Both the position numbers and the translations under genes were made by a program. DNA of 64,000 nucleotides from an uncultured Lentisphaerota bacterium (GTDB taxonomy: Bacteria; Verrucomicrobiota; Kiritimatiellia; CAIQIC01): NCBI GenBank assembly GCA_903912445.1, contig CAIWHP010000244.1, forward strand, positions 1 through 64,000. The letters are read 5' to 3'. Positions 29,213 through 40,520 of this stretch are shown here, piece by piece. The notes beneath the pieces were generated by a model, which was not told the DNA's origin, searched no databases, and saw nothing but the letters and a program-made list of their open reading frames with translations. The number at the start of each line of letters is the position of its first letter. Within the stretch, counting starts at the first letter, position 1.

Positions 29213-30571
29213 ATGAAACTGGTCAGACAGCTTGTCTCGGGGTTGCTGCTGGTGGCGGCGTGCGGCGCGGCGGACGCGCCGCCGAACGCGGCAGACGTCT
29301 ACCGCCGCGCCTTCGAGGCGCTACCGAAGCTGACCGACGCCGAGAGCCAGCTGCTGCGCGGCCAGCCTTCCGGTGTGAACGCCGCCGCCTTGAGCCTCAA
29401 GCTGGCGCCGGCATTGGAAATCTACCGTCAGGCCGCGCGCATGGAAAACTGCGACTGGGGGTTCGACCTCCAAAAGACCGGACCAGAAACACTCCTGCCC
29501 CACATCAGCCCACTGATGAACCTTTCGCGCGCGGCGGCGTGGGAAGCCGAGCGGGTCAAAGCGACCGACCCGGCCGCCTTCGTAGCGTGGCACGAGGACG
29601 CGCTCCGCTCCTCGGCACACGCCGGCGCAGGCGCGCTGATGATTTCCGGGCTGGTTGAGGCGTCCATGCGCATGCGTTCGCTGGGGGCGCTCTGCACCAA
29701 CCTGGCGGCGTTGCCGCCGGACCTGCTCGCCAAGCTCGGCACACAACTCGCCGCGCTGCCGCCGCCGCAGGACTTCCAGAAGATCATGCAGGGTGAAAAG
29801 GCGTTCTGCATCGACTGGTTCATCCGCCGGCTCTTCGATAAACAACGTGAGCAACAGACCGCGGCGACGGCCACCAACTTCGCCGCGCGCCTGCGGATGA
29901 GCGCGATGGTCGCGGGCGGGCCGGTCGGTTTGAAGATCGGGCTGGAGGGGGCCGGCGGCGATAATTTCTGGCTCGGGCTCGGCCAGCGCCGGCACGGCAT
30001 CGAGCTGGTCTCCGCCGACCTCAAGCGCGGCGAGGCCGTGCTCTTCAAGAACGGGCAGGCCGCCCTCGTCTTGCTGCAAGAGAAGCGCATCGAGCCGATC
30101 AACCTGAAACTCATCAACGACGAACTGAGCGCCGTGCTCGGCAAAGACGAGGCCGGCAAAATGCTCAAAGGGGCGGGCAGCAATTCGATGCAGCTGGTGC
30201 GGCAGCTGATGGAGACCTCCGACCTGATGGGCGCCATCGCGGCGGCCTCGGCCGCGCCGGTCAAGGATCCCGAAGCGTGGGGCAAAGCCATCCAAGAAGA
30301 ACAGCGGAAAGCCGGCAATGTTTTTACCGCCCTGCTGCTGCCCGCCATCGGCACGGCCCGCGCCCGGATGGATGCGGCGCATGCGCAGGAACTGATGCTG
30401 CGGGTCGCCGTGGACGTGCTGCGCGAAGGCCCGGCCGCGGCCGCGCGCAGCCGCGACCCATGGGGCGACGGCGCGCCGTTCACCTGCCGCCAGACCGCCG
30501 ACGGCATCGAGCTCGTTTCGCAGCTCCAGAACAAGGGCGCCAGCGTCAGTCTGCACATCCCGCGCCACTGA
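29213..30571 (+). CDS. Exported protein of unknown function
   Basis: About 452 residues. MKLVRQLVSGLLLVAACGAADA is a signal peptide; the cysteine in VAACGAA could also mark a lipoprotein, though the lipobox is not ideal. The mature part is largely helical, with a long run of alternating Leu/Ala helices, and a hydrophilic C-terminus (PWGDGAPFTCRQTADGIELVSQL) of a kind often seen in secreted proteins of this sort of organism. No enzyme motif is recognisable. Start chosen at ATG 29213. A degenerate single TTCCAAG-like dyad (29189-29202) lies in the short gap upstream. It follows the GH42-like gene by 46 bases. Confidence 0.6.
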   Translation: MKLVRQLVSGLLLVAACGAADAPPNAADVYRRAFEALPKLTDAESQLLRGQPSGVNAAALSLKLAPALEIYRQAARMENCDWGFDLQKTGPETLLPHISPLMNLSRAAAWEAERVKATDPAAFVAWHEDALRSSAHAGAGALMISGLVEASMRMRSLGALCTNLAALPPDLLAKLGTQLAALPPPQDFQKIMQGEKAFCIDWFIRRLFDKQREQQTAATATNFAARLRMSAMVAGGPVGLKIGLEGAGGDNFWLGLGQRRHGIELVSADLKRGEAVLFKNGQAALVLLQEKRIEPINLKLINDELSAVLGKDEAGKMLKGAGSNSMQLVRQLMETSDLMGAIAAASAAPVKDPEAWGKAIQEEQRKAGNVFTALLLPAIGTARARMDAAHAQELMLRVAVDVLREGPAAAARSRDPWGDGAPFTCRQTADGIELVSQLQNKGASVSLHIPRH

Positions 30572-30891
30572 CGCGCGTGAGGGAGTGCTCCCCAGGCTGC
30601 CGAGCTGCTCGGGGACGGCCACGGCCCGTGCACGTCTAGTGCGCCACGTACGACAGGCTGCCGTTCTTGCCCGTCCTCGAAATATCCCGTCAGGGCACAG
30701 CGCGGACGAGGACGACGACGAGAACGACGACGATTAAGCGGCGTCGGACTTCCCGGCCGAAAAAGCGGCGCAGCGGCGCCGGAGGGGCCGAATCGGGTTG
30801 AATACAGGGGCGGTTTCTGGTTCACTGTCGCGCTCGCCGGATGGCACAGGACGTACCCCTGCCCGCCGCCGGCGTTAACGAAGGATTTCCC
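30572..30891 (+). other. 320-base gap before secA
   Basis: No gene is supported here. The gap holds a GAC/GACGA-rich stretch at 30704-30736 (GGACGAGGACGACGACGAG and onward to GATTAA), with CGTCCTCG (30672-30679) and CGAGGACG (30707-30714) forming an inverted repeat across 27 bases. The final ~50 bases carry the secA leader; AAGGA at 30881-30885 is a good ribosome binding site for the secA ATG at 30892. Confidence 0.6.
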
Positions 30892-33978
<3,087 letters not shown>

Positions 33979-34010
33979 GCGAGAGGCGAGGGCCGGGTGG
34001 CGGGGGATGG

Positions 34011-34268
34011 TTGCGGACGCGCCGCAGCGGGCTGGCGCGCTTCAGCGACTTCCGTCTGCTCGTCGCCGCCGACATGAAGGTGGCCGACGCGCACGCGCGC
34101 ACCAATGAGATCGAAGAGCGGATCGAGAAGCGCTTCCCCGGCGCGAGCATCACGGCCCACGCCGAGCCCTGCCGCCATCTTTGCACCGAACTCTGCCGCA
34201 GCGGCTGTCTGCTGTCGCCGGACCAGCCGCAGCCGATCCCCGCGGCCGCGCTCCCACAATCCGCCTAG
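34011..34268 (+). pseudogene. Orphan C-terminal dimerisation domain of a CDF metal exporter
   Basis: The frame LRTRRSGLARFSDFRLLVAADM ... AHARTNEIEERIEKRFPG ... ITAHAEPC matches only the cytoplasmic C-terminal domain of cation diffusion facilitators; no membrane part precedes it, because secA ends 33 bases upstream. It continues with CRHLCTELCRSGC, a cysteine pattern often present in such tails, and stops at 34268. A TTG at 34011 with GGGGGA before it could start an 85-residue stand-alone protein, so it may be functional rather than a relic. A complete CDF gene of a different type is present at 62254-63198. Confidence 0.6.
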
Positions 34269-34287
34269 CTGCCGCCGGTCTTCCGCT

Positions 34288-34371
34288 CAAGGCCGCATGG
34301 ATGACCTCATGCTCTTCACCCGCGCCCTCGCCGGGCCGGAGATCGCCGCGCTGCATGCCGCCCGGCAATAG
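34288..34371 (+). pseudogene. Remnant of a LamG/concanavalin-like protein C-terminus
   Basis: The short frame QGRMDDLMLFTRALAGPEIAALHAARQ followed by TAG matches the usual last strand and helix of LamG/laminin-G-like secreted proteins (IDDVRIYNRALS-type ending). The preceding ~150 residues of the domain are not present. It begins 19 bases after the CDF fragment, so this spot joins two gene tails with nothing upstream. Confidence 0.6.
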
Positions 34372-34463
34372 GCCGTGCAGGCCGGCAATCCCGGGCTTGA
34401 AATTTTGATGCCGCGCGTTATCCTCGCAACCGTCACACGAAATGTCAGCTTCAGGAGGACAAC

Positions 34464-35444
34464 ATGAAGATATCGCGAGAGGTCATGGCGGCGGCAATGA
34501 TGGCGGTGTGCGGCACAGTCACGCCCGCCTGGGCGCTGTGGGGCAAGGCGGATACCAAGACCGAGAGCAGCAATTCCGACATCGCCAAAAGGCTCGGCGA
34601 GTATAAGGGCTTGAAACACGCCATCGGGTGCAAGGACTTCCAGAACCAGAGCGGCTGGCATGGCAGCTGGGAGATCGGCCACAACCTTTCCATCATGCTC
34701 GAATCGGCGCTGTTCGACTCCGGCCGGTTCGTCATCGTCGAGCGCGAAAAGCTCGGCGACGTGATGCTCGAGCAGGATCTTGCCAAGAGCGGGCGCATGG
34801 CCAAGAGCAAGGTCGCCCAGACCGGCCTGATCCGCGCGGCGCGCTACATCGGCACCGGCGCGGTCACCACCGTCGAGGAATCGCAGTCCGGCGGCGGCGG
34901 CGGCATCTCGCTGTTCGGCGTCCGGCTGAGCGGCGGCAAGTCCGAGGCCCAGGTCAACATCATCGTCAAACTGGTTGACACCACCACCGGCGAAATCGTC
35001 GCCAAGGAAAGCATCGTCGGCAAGGCCGGCAAGACGGATCTCAAGGTCGGCCTCGATATCGCCGGCGTCAGCACCGACCTCGGCGGCTTCAAGAAGACGC
35101 CGCTCGGACAGGCCGCGCAGGACTGCATCAACCAGGCCGCCGAGTTCATCGCCAAGAAGATGGAAGAGTTCCCCTTCGAGGGCGCCGTCATCAAGACCAG
35201 CGACAGCGGCTCGGTCCTGATCAACCGTGGTAGCGAGTTCGGGGTGGAAGTCGGCCAGGAGCTCGTCATGGGCGCCGAAGGCAAGACCATCACCGACCCC
35301 GACACCGGCGCCATCCTCGGCAAGGAAGAGGGCCGGACCATCGGCAAGCTGAAGGTCTCCAAGGTGGATAAGAAATTCTCCTATTGCGCGGTGACCGACG
35401 GCGAAAAGAATCCGCCGACGGGCACCGTCGTGCGCTCGAAATAA
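34464..35444 (+). CDS. CsgG/HfaB-like outer-membrane lipoprotein-type secretion protein
   Basis: A 326-residue exported protein of the CsgG (curli assembly) superfamily: signal peptide ending AWA (about residue 24), then FQNQSGWHGSWEIGHNLSIMLESALFDSGRFVIVER, and later GAVTTVEESQSGG and TGEIVAKESIVGKAGKT, in the order of the CsgG fold. There is no lipobox cysteine, and the C-terminal part (from about residue 230) carries a separate beta domain. CsgG makes a nonameric export pore for amyloid fibres, but no csgA/B-like gene lies near. AGGAGGACAAC before ATG 34464 is a strong ribosome binding site. A TTCCAAG array follows its stop. Confidence 0.75.
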   Translation: MKISREVMAAAMMAVCGTVTPAWALWGKADTKTESSNSDIAKRLGEYKGLKHAIGCKDFQNQSGWHGSWEIGHNLSIMLESALFDSGRFVIVEREKLGDVMLEQDLAKSGRMAKSKVAQTGLIRAARYIGTGAVTTVEESQSGGGGGISLFGVRLSGGKSEAQVNIIVKLVDTTTGEIVAKESIVGKAGKTDLKVGLDIAGVSTDLGGFKKTPLGQAAQDCINQAAEFIAKKMEEFPFEGAVIKTSDSGSVLINRGSEFGVEVGQELVMGAEGKTITDPDTGAILGKEEGRTIGKLKVSKVDKKFSYCAVTDGEKNPPTGTVVRSK

Positions 35445-35460
35445 TTTCGGCGCAGGATCA

Positions 35461-35520
35461 CGGGCGGCGCTTTCCCAAGGGTTGGAAAACGCCGCCCGTA
35501 CCTTTTCCAAACCTTGGAAA
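35461..35520 (+). repeat. Palindromic repeat cluster F, first dyad embedded in a 38-bp inverted repeat
   Basis: Dyads at 35471-35489 and 35503-35520, centres 35480 and 35512 (32 bp). The first is enclosed by perfect 9-bp outer arms, CGGGCGGCG (35461-35469) and CGCCGCCCG (35490-35498), giving a long hairpin just after the CsgG-like gene. It could block or slow transcription, but no T-run follows. Confidence 0.85.
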
Positions 35521-35644
35521 GGTGTCGCCTCGGCTGCCAACGGCTGGAGGCTTGTCACCTTCCGTTTTCCCTCCCCGGCTAATTCCCGCGCGGCTGTAAC
35601 CTTGGCGGCGGTTTCGGCGTAGAGGTGGGCGAAAGGTCATCTTC

Positions 35645-37396
35645 ATGAGCAAAAATATGCTGTTGGGATTGTGCCTGGCGTTGCTGGCAGGGCGCGCGGC
35701 CGCGGCGGAGTCGGCGGCACAGGCGCTGCCGGCGCAGGCCATCGCGGCACTCGAAATCTTCCAGCCGCGCGCCGTGCTCGGCCCGCTGCTCGAAAAGGAG
35801 ACGCGCGCCACGCTGGCCCTGGCGCCCGCCCTCCAGCGCGCCACCGCAAAACCGGAATTCCAGCAGTTCCAGGTGCTCGTGCAGTTCTTGGAGACACAGC
35901 TGGGGGCCGACTGGCCGACGGCGCTGCAGAAGCTCACCGGTGGTGGCGTCGCGCTCGGTCTCTACCCCCAGCAGCGCACGGTGTTCGTCGCCGAGGCGGA
36001 AGATGAAACGATGCTGCGCCAGCTGCATACGCTGCTCTGGAACTGCGCGCAGAACCAGGCCGCGCTCGCCGGCAAGCCCAGCCCGGCCACGTCGCGGCAG
36101 CTCGGCAACGCGACGGCGTATTCGCTCGGCAAGAACGAGGCGCACGTGATCGCGGGCCGGCGCCTGCTATGGGCGAAGAATCTGGAGACGCTGGAGTCCG
36201 CGCTGCAAAGCACGGCCCAAGGTGGCAATCTCGCGGCGGCGGCCGACTATCAGGCCGCGCGCCGCGCCGTCGGCCCCGGCGCGGCCGGCATGCTCTACCT
36301 CAACATGCGGGCGCTGAAGCTCGCGCCCGGTATCGCCAAGGCGCTGCAGCCGGGCGGCGGCAATCCGCTGGGCGCGCTGCTCTTTGCGGGCTTGGGCGAA
36401 ACCGCAGGCGCCGCCAACTGGATCGCCATCGGCCTGCACGTCAAGCCGCACGGGCTCGCGCTGCAGCTGTCCTCCGATGCCGCGCCCGCGGGCACGAACT
36501 CGCCCGCCGCCTTCGCGCTGCCGGCGACGCCGGCCGCAGGCGCGCTGCCGAATCTGACCGTGCCGCGGCAGATCGCCGCGCTGAGCCTCTACCGCGACCT
36601 GCACCGCTTCTATGCGGCGAAGGACCAGCTCTTCCCGGAGCGCACGTCCGGCCTGATCTTCTTCGAGAACATGATGGGCATCTTCTTCAGCGGGCGCGAC
36701 CTGACCGACGATGTGCTGGCGCAGGCGCAGCCGCACCTCCGCTTCGTCGCCGCGCAGCAGCAGTTCGACCCGGCCGGCGGCACGCCGGTCTACCAGCTGC
36801 CCGCCTTCGCCGTCGTGCTGCAGCTGCGGCACCCGGAGCAGTTCCGCGAGACCATGGAGGAGGCGTGGCAGAAGGCGGTCGGCATGGCGAGCTTTACGCG
36901 CGGCCAGCGCGCCGAGCCAGGGTTCATCATCGACCGGCCGGTGCACAACGGCATCCCGTTCAGCGTCGCGCGCTTCTCCACCGGCTACGCCAAGGACCTC
37001 ACCAAGCTGGACGTGCGCTATAACTTCCGCCCCGCGCTCGCGATGCCGGGCAACTACCTGATCCTCAGCTCGACCGACGGCCTCGCGCGCGACCTGATGG
37101 ACGCGCTCGCCCACGAGGGCCAGCAGCCGGTGGCGCCGCGGGCGCAGCTGCACGGCGTGCTGGAGCTCGAGGGCGGGAAGGTCGCGGCCGCGCTGCGCGC
37201 CAACCGCGGGTTCATGGTCAAGCAGAACATGCTCAAAGGTGGCGAGGCCAAGGACAACGGGGCGCAAATTGACGGGCTCATCGGGCTGGCCGACTTCATC
37301 CGCAGCGCGCGCCTGACCACCGGCCCGCAGCAGGCGCAGCTGGACTTGGATTTCAACTGGCCGCCCGCCGCACCGAGAGTTGCGCAAACCCCGTGA
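35645..37396 (+). CDS. Exported protein of unknown function
   Basis: A 583-residue protein with a signal peptide (MSKNMLLGLCLALLAGRAAA). The mature protein is rich in Ala, Gln and Leu and has a repeated pattern of helices. It shows no enzyme motif; overall layout vaguely resembles DUF3352-type exported proteins, but I cannot confirm that. The stop overlaps the start of the DUF1800 gene (GTGA at 37393-37396), so it is cotranscribed with the DUF1800/DUF1501 pair and may act with them. It lies 200 bases downstream of the CsgG-like gene, after a TTCCAAG array. Confidence 0.6.
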   Translation: MSKNMLLGLCLALLAGRAAAAESAAQALPAQAIAALEIFQPRAVLGPLLEKETRATLALAPALQRATAKPEFQQFQVLVQFLETQLGADWPTALQKLTGGGVALGLYPQQRTVFVAEAEDETMLRQLHTLLWNCAQNQAALAGKPSPATSRQLGNATAYSLGKNEAHVIAGRRLLWAKNLETLESALQSTAQGGNLAAAADYQAARRAVGPGAAGMLYLNMRALKLAPGIAKALQPGGGNPLGALLFAGLGETAGAANWIAIGLHVKPHGLALQLSSDAAPAGTNSPAAFALPATPAAGALPNLTVPRQIAALSLYRDLHRFYAAKDQLFPERTSGLIFFENMMGIFFSGRDLTDDVLAQAQPHLRFVAAQQQFDPAGGTPVYQLPAFAVVLQLRHPEQFRETMEEAWQKAVGMASFTRGQRAEPGFIIDRPVHNGIPFSVARFSTGYAKDLTKLDVRYNFRPALAMPGNYLILSSTDGLARDLMDALAHEGQQPVAPRAQLHGVLELEGGKVAAALRANRGFMVKQNMLKGGEAKDNGAQIDGLIGLADFIRSARLTTGPQQAQLDLDFNWPPAAPRVAQTP

Positions 37397-38700
37397 GGTC
37401 TGCCATGGCCCTCCCCTCCGCACTTGATCCGCAGCAGGCGTGGGCGCGCTTTGAGCCCGACGCGCGCCAGCCGTGGACCCTCGCGCTCGCCGGGCACCTC
37501 TACCGCCGCGCCGCCTTCGGCGCGTCGTGGCCGCAGCTCCAGCGTGCGCTGGCCGAGGGGCCGCAGAAAACGCTCGACGGGCTGCTGCGACCCGCGGCCG
37601 ATGTCGCCGCTTTCAACCGGCAGCTCGACGAATACGAAACACCGCCCGGCGACGACCGCAGCGCCACCGAGCTGCGCGCGTGGTGGCTCCAGCGGATGCT
37701 CCGCACGCCGCATCCGCTGCTGGAAAAGCTGACGCTGTTCTGGCACGGCCACTGCGCCGCGGACAATGCCAAGGCGGAAAGCGCCCCGGCGATGCAGCAT
37801 TACCTGCAAGGGCTCCGCCGCCATGCGCTCGGCGATTTTCGCGCCCTGCTCGCCGGGCTCGTCCGCGAGGCCGCGATGTTTGCCTCGCACCAGGCCAAGG
37901 CCAACCGGAAGATCCAGCCCAGTCCCGGACTGGCCCGCTGGTTGCTCGAGGCCCACTTGGAGACCGCCGCCGAACCGGATGTCCGCGAGGCCGCGCGCGC
38001 CTTCACCGGCTGGTTCATCTATGCCGACGGACTGCGCTACATCGAGCGCGAGCACGACGCCGGCAGCAAGCAGGTACTGGGCCGCACAGGCAATTTCGAC
38101 GGCGATGACATCGCGCGGCTGGTGCTCGAGCAGCCCGCAACCGCCGCCACGGTGGTCCGCAAACTATATCGCTGGCTGATCTCCGAATCCGCCGAGCCGG
38201 AGGCCGCGCTGCTCGCGCCGCTCGTGATGGCGTATGCGAAAAATTACGACACGTTCGCGCTGGTCGAGACGATGTTGCGCTCGAACCTTTTCTTCTCGCC
38301 GTCCGCCGTCCGCCAGCGCGTGAAGAGCCCGGTCGAATATGCGCTCGGCCTGGTACAAGGCTTGGAACTTTCCATCGCCACCCAGCCGCTCGGCGATGCG
38401 CTCGCGGGCCTCGGCCAGAGCCTGTTGCATCCGCCGACAGTCAAAGGCTGGAGCGGCGGGCGCAACTGGCTCAACCCCGCGACCGTCGCCGGCCGCCTCC
38501 GGCTGGCCGATGCGCTGCTGCGCGGCGGGCCCTATATCGAAAACCTCAACCTCGCCGCCATCGCACAGAAGCATGGACAGCCGGCCGCGAGCTTCTTCGC
38601 GAAACTCTACCTGCAGGACGAAACCACGCCGGGCCACGAGCCGGACGCCCGCCGCGCCGCCTACGCCACCGCCGCCCAACCGGAGTTTCAACTGGCGTAA
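37393..38700 (+). CDS. DUF1800 family protein
   Basis: A 435-residue protein of the DUF1800 family, whose genes usually pair with DUF1501. Family-like stretches are HLYRRAAFGASW near the start, LTLFWHGHCA, and the KGWSGGRNWLNP motif near residue 355. The function of these large, often secreted proteins is unknown; they are common in Planctomycetota and Verrucomicrobiota. The start is GTG 37393, overlapping the preceding stop; ATG 37405 is an alternative. The TAA stop at 38698-38700 lies at the edge of the GxxExxY cassette, whose left inverted repeat begins at 38699. Confidence 0.88.
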   Translation: MRSAMALPSALDPQQAWARFEPDARQPWTLALAGHLYRRAAFGASWPQLQRALAEGPQKTLDGLLRPAADVAAFNRQLDEYETPPGDDRSATELRAWWLQRMLRTPHPLLEKLTLFWHGHCAADNAKAESAPAMQHYLQGLRRHALGDFRALLAGLVREAAMFASHQAKANRKIQPSPGLARWLLEAHLETAAEPDVREAARAFTGWFIYADGLRYIEREHDAGSKQVLGRTGNFDGDDIARLVLEQPATAATVVRKLYRWLISESAEPEAALLAPLVMAYAKNYDTFALVETMLRSNLFFSPSAVRQRVKSPVEYALGLVQGLELSIATQPLGDALAGLGQSLLHPPTVKGWSGGRNWLNPATVAGRLRLADALLRGGPYIENLNLAAIAQKHGQPAASFFAKLYLQDETTPGHEPDARRAAYATAAQPEFQLA

Positions 38701-39183
38701 TAGCCACAAAAGGACGCAAAGATCACAAAGCGGAGGAGAGCATCATGAGGACCCCCAAGGAATTGTGCGACGTTGTGCGCGAGACAGCCTATGCCATTCA
38801 CCTCTATCACGGATATGGGCATCTGGAAAAAGTGTATGAAAATGCGTTGGCCCACCGCTTGCGCAAACTGGGCCTGGACGTGAAACAGCAACACCCGCTG
38901 AGAGTCTATGACGAAGACGGCACAATCCTTGGCGAGTATTTCGCCGATTTGCTCGTGGAAAAGCAATTGATTGTCGAGCTCAAGGCCTGCAGCAGCTTTG
39001 GGGTTGAACACGAAGCCCAGATACTTGGCTATCTGAAATCCGCACGTATTGAGGACGGTCTCCTGATCAACTTTGGCAGCAATCGCTTCCAGATTAAGAA
39101 GTTTATTCTCAGTTCAAATCAAACGCAGATAGCAAAGCTGGGCACCAGTCTCCTTGCGCTCTTTGCACCCTTTTGTGGCTATT
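38699..39183 (+). mobile_element. GxxExxY cassette bounded by inverted repeats
   Basis: The left arm (38699-38726) reads AATAGCCACAAAAGG then ACGCAAAGATCAC; the right arm (39156-39183) is its reverse complement with 24 of 28 positions matching. Each arm is built of roughly 9-base units of the type CACAAAAGG/ACGCAAAGA/TCACAAAGC. Only the GxxExxY gene lies between them. The cassette sits exactly between DUF1800 and DUF1501, which normally adjoin, and its G+C is clearly lower than theirs. No transposase and no obvious target-site duplication are visible. It may move by an enzyme acting in trans. Confidence 0.75.
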
Positions 39184-39185
39184 GA
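38745..39185 (+). CDS. GxxExxY protein (PD-(D/E)xK nuclease-like)
   Basis: A 146-residue protein with the name-giving motif GHLEKVYE (G25, E28, Y31). Downstream D68 in GEYFADLLVE and E78/K80 in IVELKA fit the D...ExK core of PD-(D/E)xK nucleases, the fold assigned to this family (PDDEXK_3). Role unknown; the family is abundant and dispersed in environmental genomes. GGAGGAG precedes ATG 38745. Its last codons and stop lie in the right inverted repeat (39156-39183). Codon usage and base composition differ from the neighbours, which supports recent arrival. Confidence 0.9.
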   Translation: MRTPKELCDVVRETAYAIHLYHGYGHLEKVYENALAHRLRKLGLDVKQQHPLRVYDEDGTILGEYFADLLVEKQLIVELKACSSFGVEHEAQILGYLKSARIEDGLLINFGSNRFQIKKFILSSNQTQIAKLGTSLLALFAPFCGY

Positions 39186-39194
39186 GGTTTCCCT

Positions 39195-40382
39195 GTGACA
39201 ACACGACGTAATTTTTTGAAGGTCGGCGCGATGCTCGCCCTCGCCGCGAGTGCGCCGCGGCTGCTGACGCGCTCCGCGCTGGCGCTGACGCCCGGTAAAG
39301 ACGAAACCATCCTGGTGGTGCTGCAGCTTTCCGGCGGCAACGACGGCCTCAATACTGTCATCCCGTTTGCCGATGACCTCTATCACCAAAGCCGCCCGAC
39401 GCTGCGGCAGGTTGCCGCCCAGGCGCAGCGCATCAACGACCAGCTCGCCTTCCATCCGCGCATGGAGGGCTTCGCCCGGCTGCACGCCGAGGGGCAGCTC
39501 GCCATCGTGCAGGGTGTCGGCCATGCGAAGTCCGACCGCAACCATCCCGGGGCGCTGCACATGTGGCACACCGCTGAGCCGCAGCCACCCGGCCCGCCGA
39601 CCGGCTGGCTCGGCCGCGCCGCCGATCAGCTGTGGAATCCGGACTCCGCGAACCTGCCCGCCGCCTTCATCGGCGCCATCCCGCAACCGTTCGCCTCGAA
39701 TGCCGAGCGCGTCATCGTGCCGTCGCTGCGCACGTCGCGCGATCTGGTCTGCCCGCCGGAAGAACCACTGGCGGCTGGGCCCGGTGCAGCCCTGTTGGAC
39801 CATGCCCGGCAGGCGACGGCCGCGGCGCAGGCCACCAGCCGGCGCATCGAGGCTGTGCGGCGGGCGGGCGCCGGCGACTATCCGCAGTACCGGCTGGCCG
39901 ACGAGCTCCGCACCATCGCGCAACTCATCCGCGCGGATGCCGGGATCCGGATCTACTTCACCGAGCTGGGCGGCGGCGGCATCGGCGGCTTCGACAACCA
40001 CGCCGGCCAGCTGGGCAACCACTGCTCGCTGCTCGAGCAGCTCTCGGCCTCCATCGCCGCGTTTGCGCGCGACCTCCAGCGCGACCAGCTGTTCGACCGC
40101 GTGGCGTTGCTGACCTTTTCCGAGTTCGGTCGCACGCTGCACGAGAATGGACGGCGCGGCACGGGTCATGGCTCCGCCCAGCCGGTCTTCGTGGCCGGCG
40201 GCCGCGTGCAGGGCGGGCTGGTCGGAGTACATCCCAGCCTGGCCGACCTCGACCAGGACGCGCAAAAAGTCCACACCGACTTCCGGCGGGTCTATGCGAC
40301 GCTGCTCGACCGCTGGCTCGGCCTCGACAGCCGCGTGGTCCTCGGTGCGCCGTATGCGCCGGTGGCTTTCCTGCGGGCCTGA
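39195..40382 (+). CDS. DUF1501 family protein with Tat signal
   Basis: A 395-residue protein starting with a twin-arginine signal (TTRRNFLKVGAMLALAASAP), so it is exported folded. The family hallmark LQLSGGNDGLNTVIPF follows, together with HPRMEGFARLH, GHAKSDRNHPGALHMWHTAE and LTFSEFGRTLHEN, which includes the sulfatase/alkaline-phosphatase-like conserved histidines. GTG 39195 is the start. DUF1501 and DUF1800 genes are usually adjacent; here a GxxExxY cassette lies between them. The pair is common in Planctomycetota and related bacteria and linked to unknown extracytoplasmic function. Confidence 0.9.
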   Translation: MTTRRNFLKVGAMLALAASAPRLLTRSALALTPGKDETILVVLQLSGGNDGLNTVIPFADDLYHQSRPTLRQVAAQAQRINDQLAFHPRMEGFARLHAEGQLAIVQGVGHAKSDRNHPGALHMWHTAEPQPPGPPTGWLGRAADQLWNPDSANLPAAFIGAIPQPFASNAERVIVPSLRTSRDLVCPPEEPLAAGPGAALLDHARQATAAAQATSRRIEAVRRAGAGDYPQYRLADELRTIAQLIRADAGIRIYFTELGGGGIGGFDNHAGQLGNHCSLLEQLSASIAAFARDLQRDQLFDRVALLTFSEFGRTLHENGRRGTGHGSAQPVFVAGGRVQGGLVGVHPSLADLDQDAQKVHTDFRRVYATLLDRWLGLDSRVVLGAPYAPVAFLRA

Positions 40383-40417
40383 CGAGATGCTTCCGCCCGG
40401 AACCCTCCAAGGTCTGC

Positions 40418-40467
40418 TTTTCCAAGGCTTGGAAAAATCCCCGCGCGTTTTTCCAAGCCTTGGAAAA
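40418..40467 (+). repeat. Palindromic repeat cluster G (two near-perfect dyads)
   Basis: TTTTCCAAGGCTTGGAAAA at 40418-40436 and TTTTCCAAGCCTTGGAAAA at 40449-40467, the best-conserved pair; centres 40427 and 40458, 31 bp apart. They occupy the gap between DUF1501 and the next gene, about 55 bases before its start. Confidence 0.95.
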
Positions 40468-40520
40468 GTGCGCGGCTTTCCGATATAGTCCCTGCTCATC
40501 GCCACGAAAGGAACCGTGTC

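Noticed and set aside
38355-38375. A further TTCCAAG-type dyad in DUF1800 (CAAGGCTTGGAACTTTCC)
   Set aside because: Only the central CAAGGCTTGG is present, without the TTTTCC arm on the 5' side, and there is no second unit at 31-32 bp. Chance similarity is enough.
40418-40467. Intrinsic terminators from the TTTTCCAAG dyads
   Set aside because: The T-run is on the 5' side of the stem rather than after it, the loop is tiny, and copies inside open genes would stop transcription.
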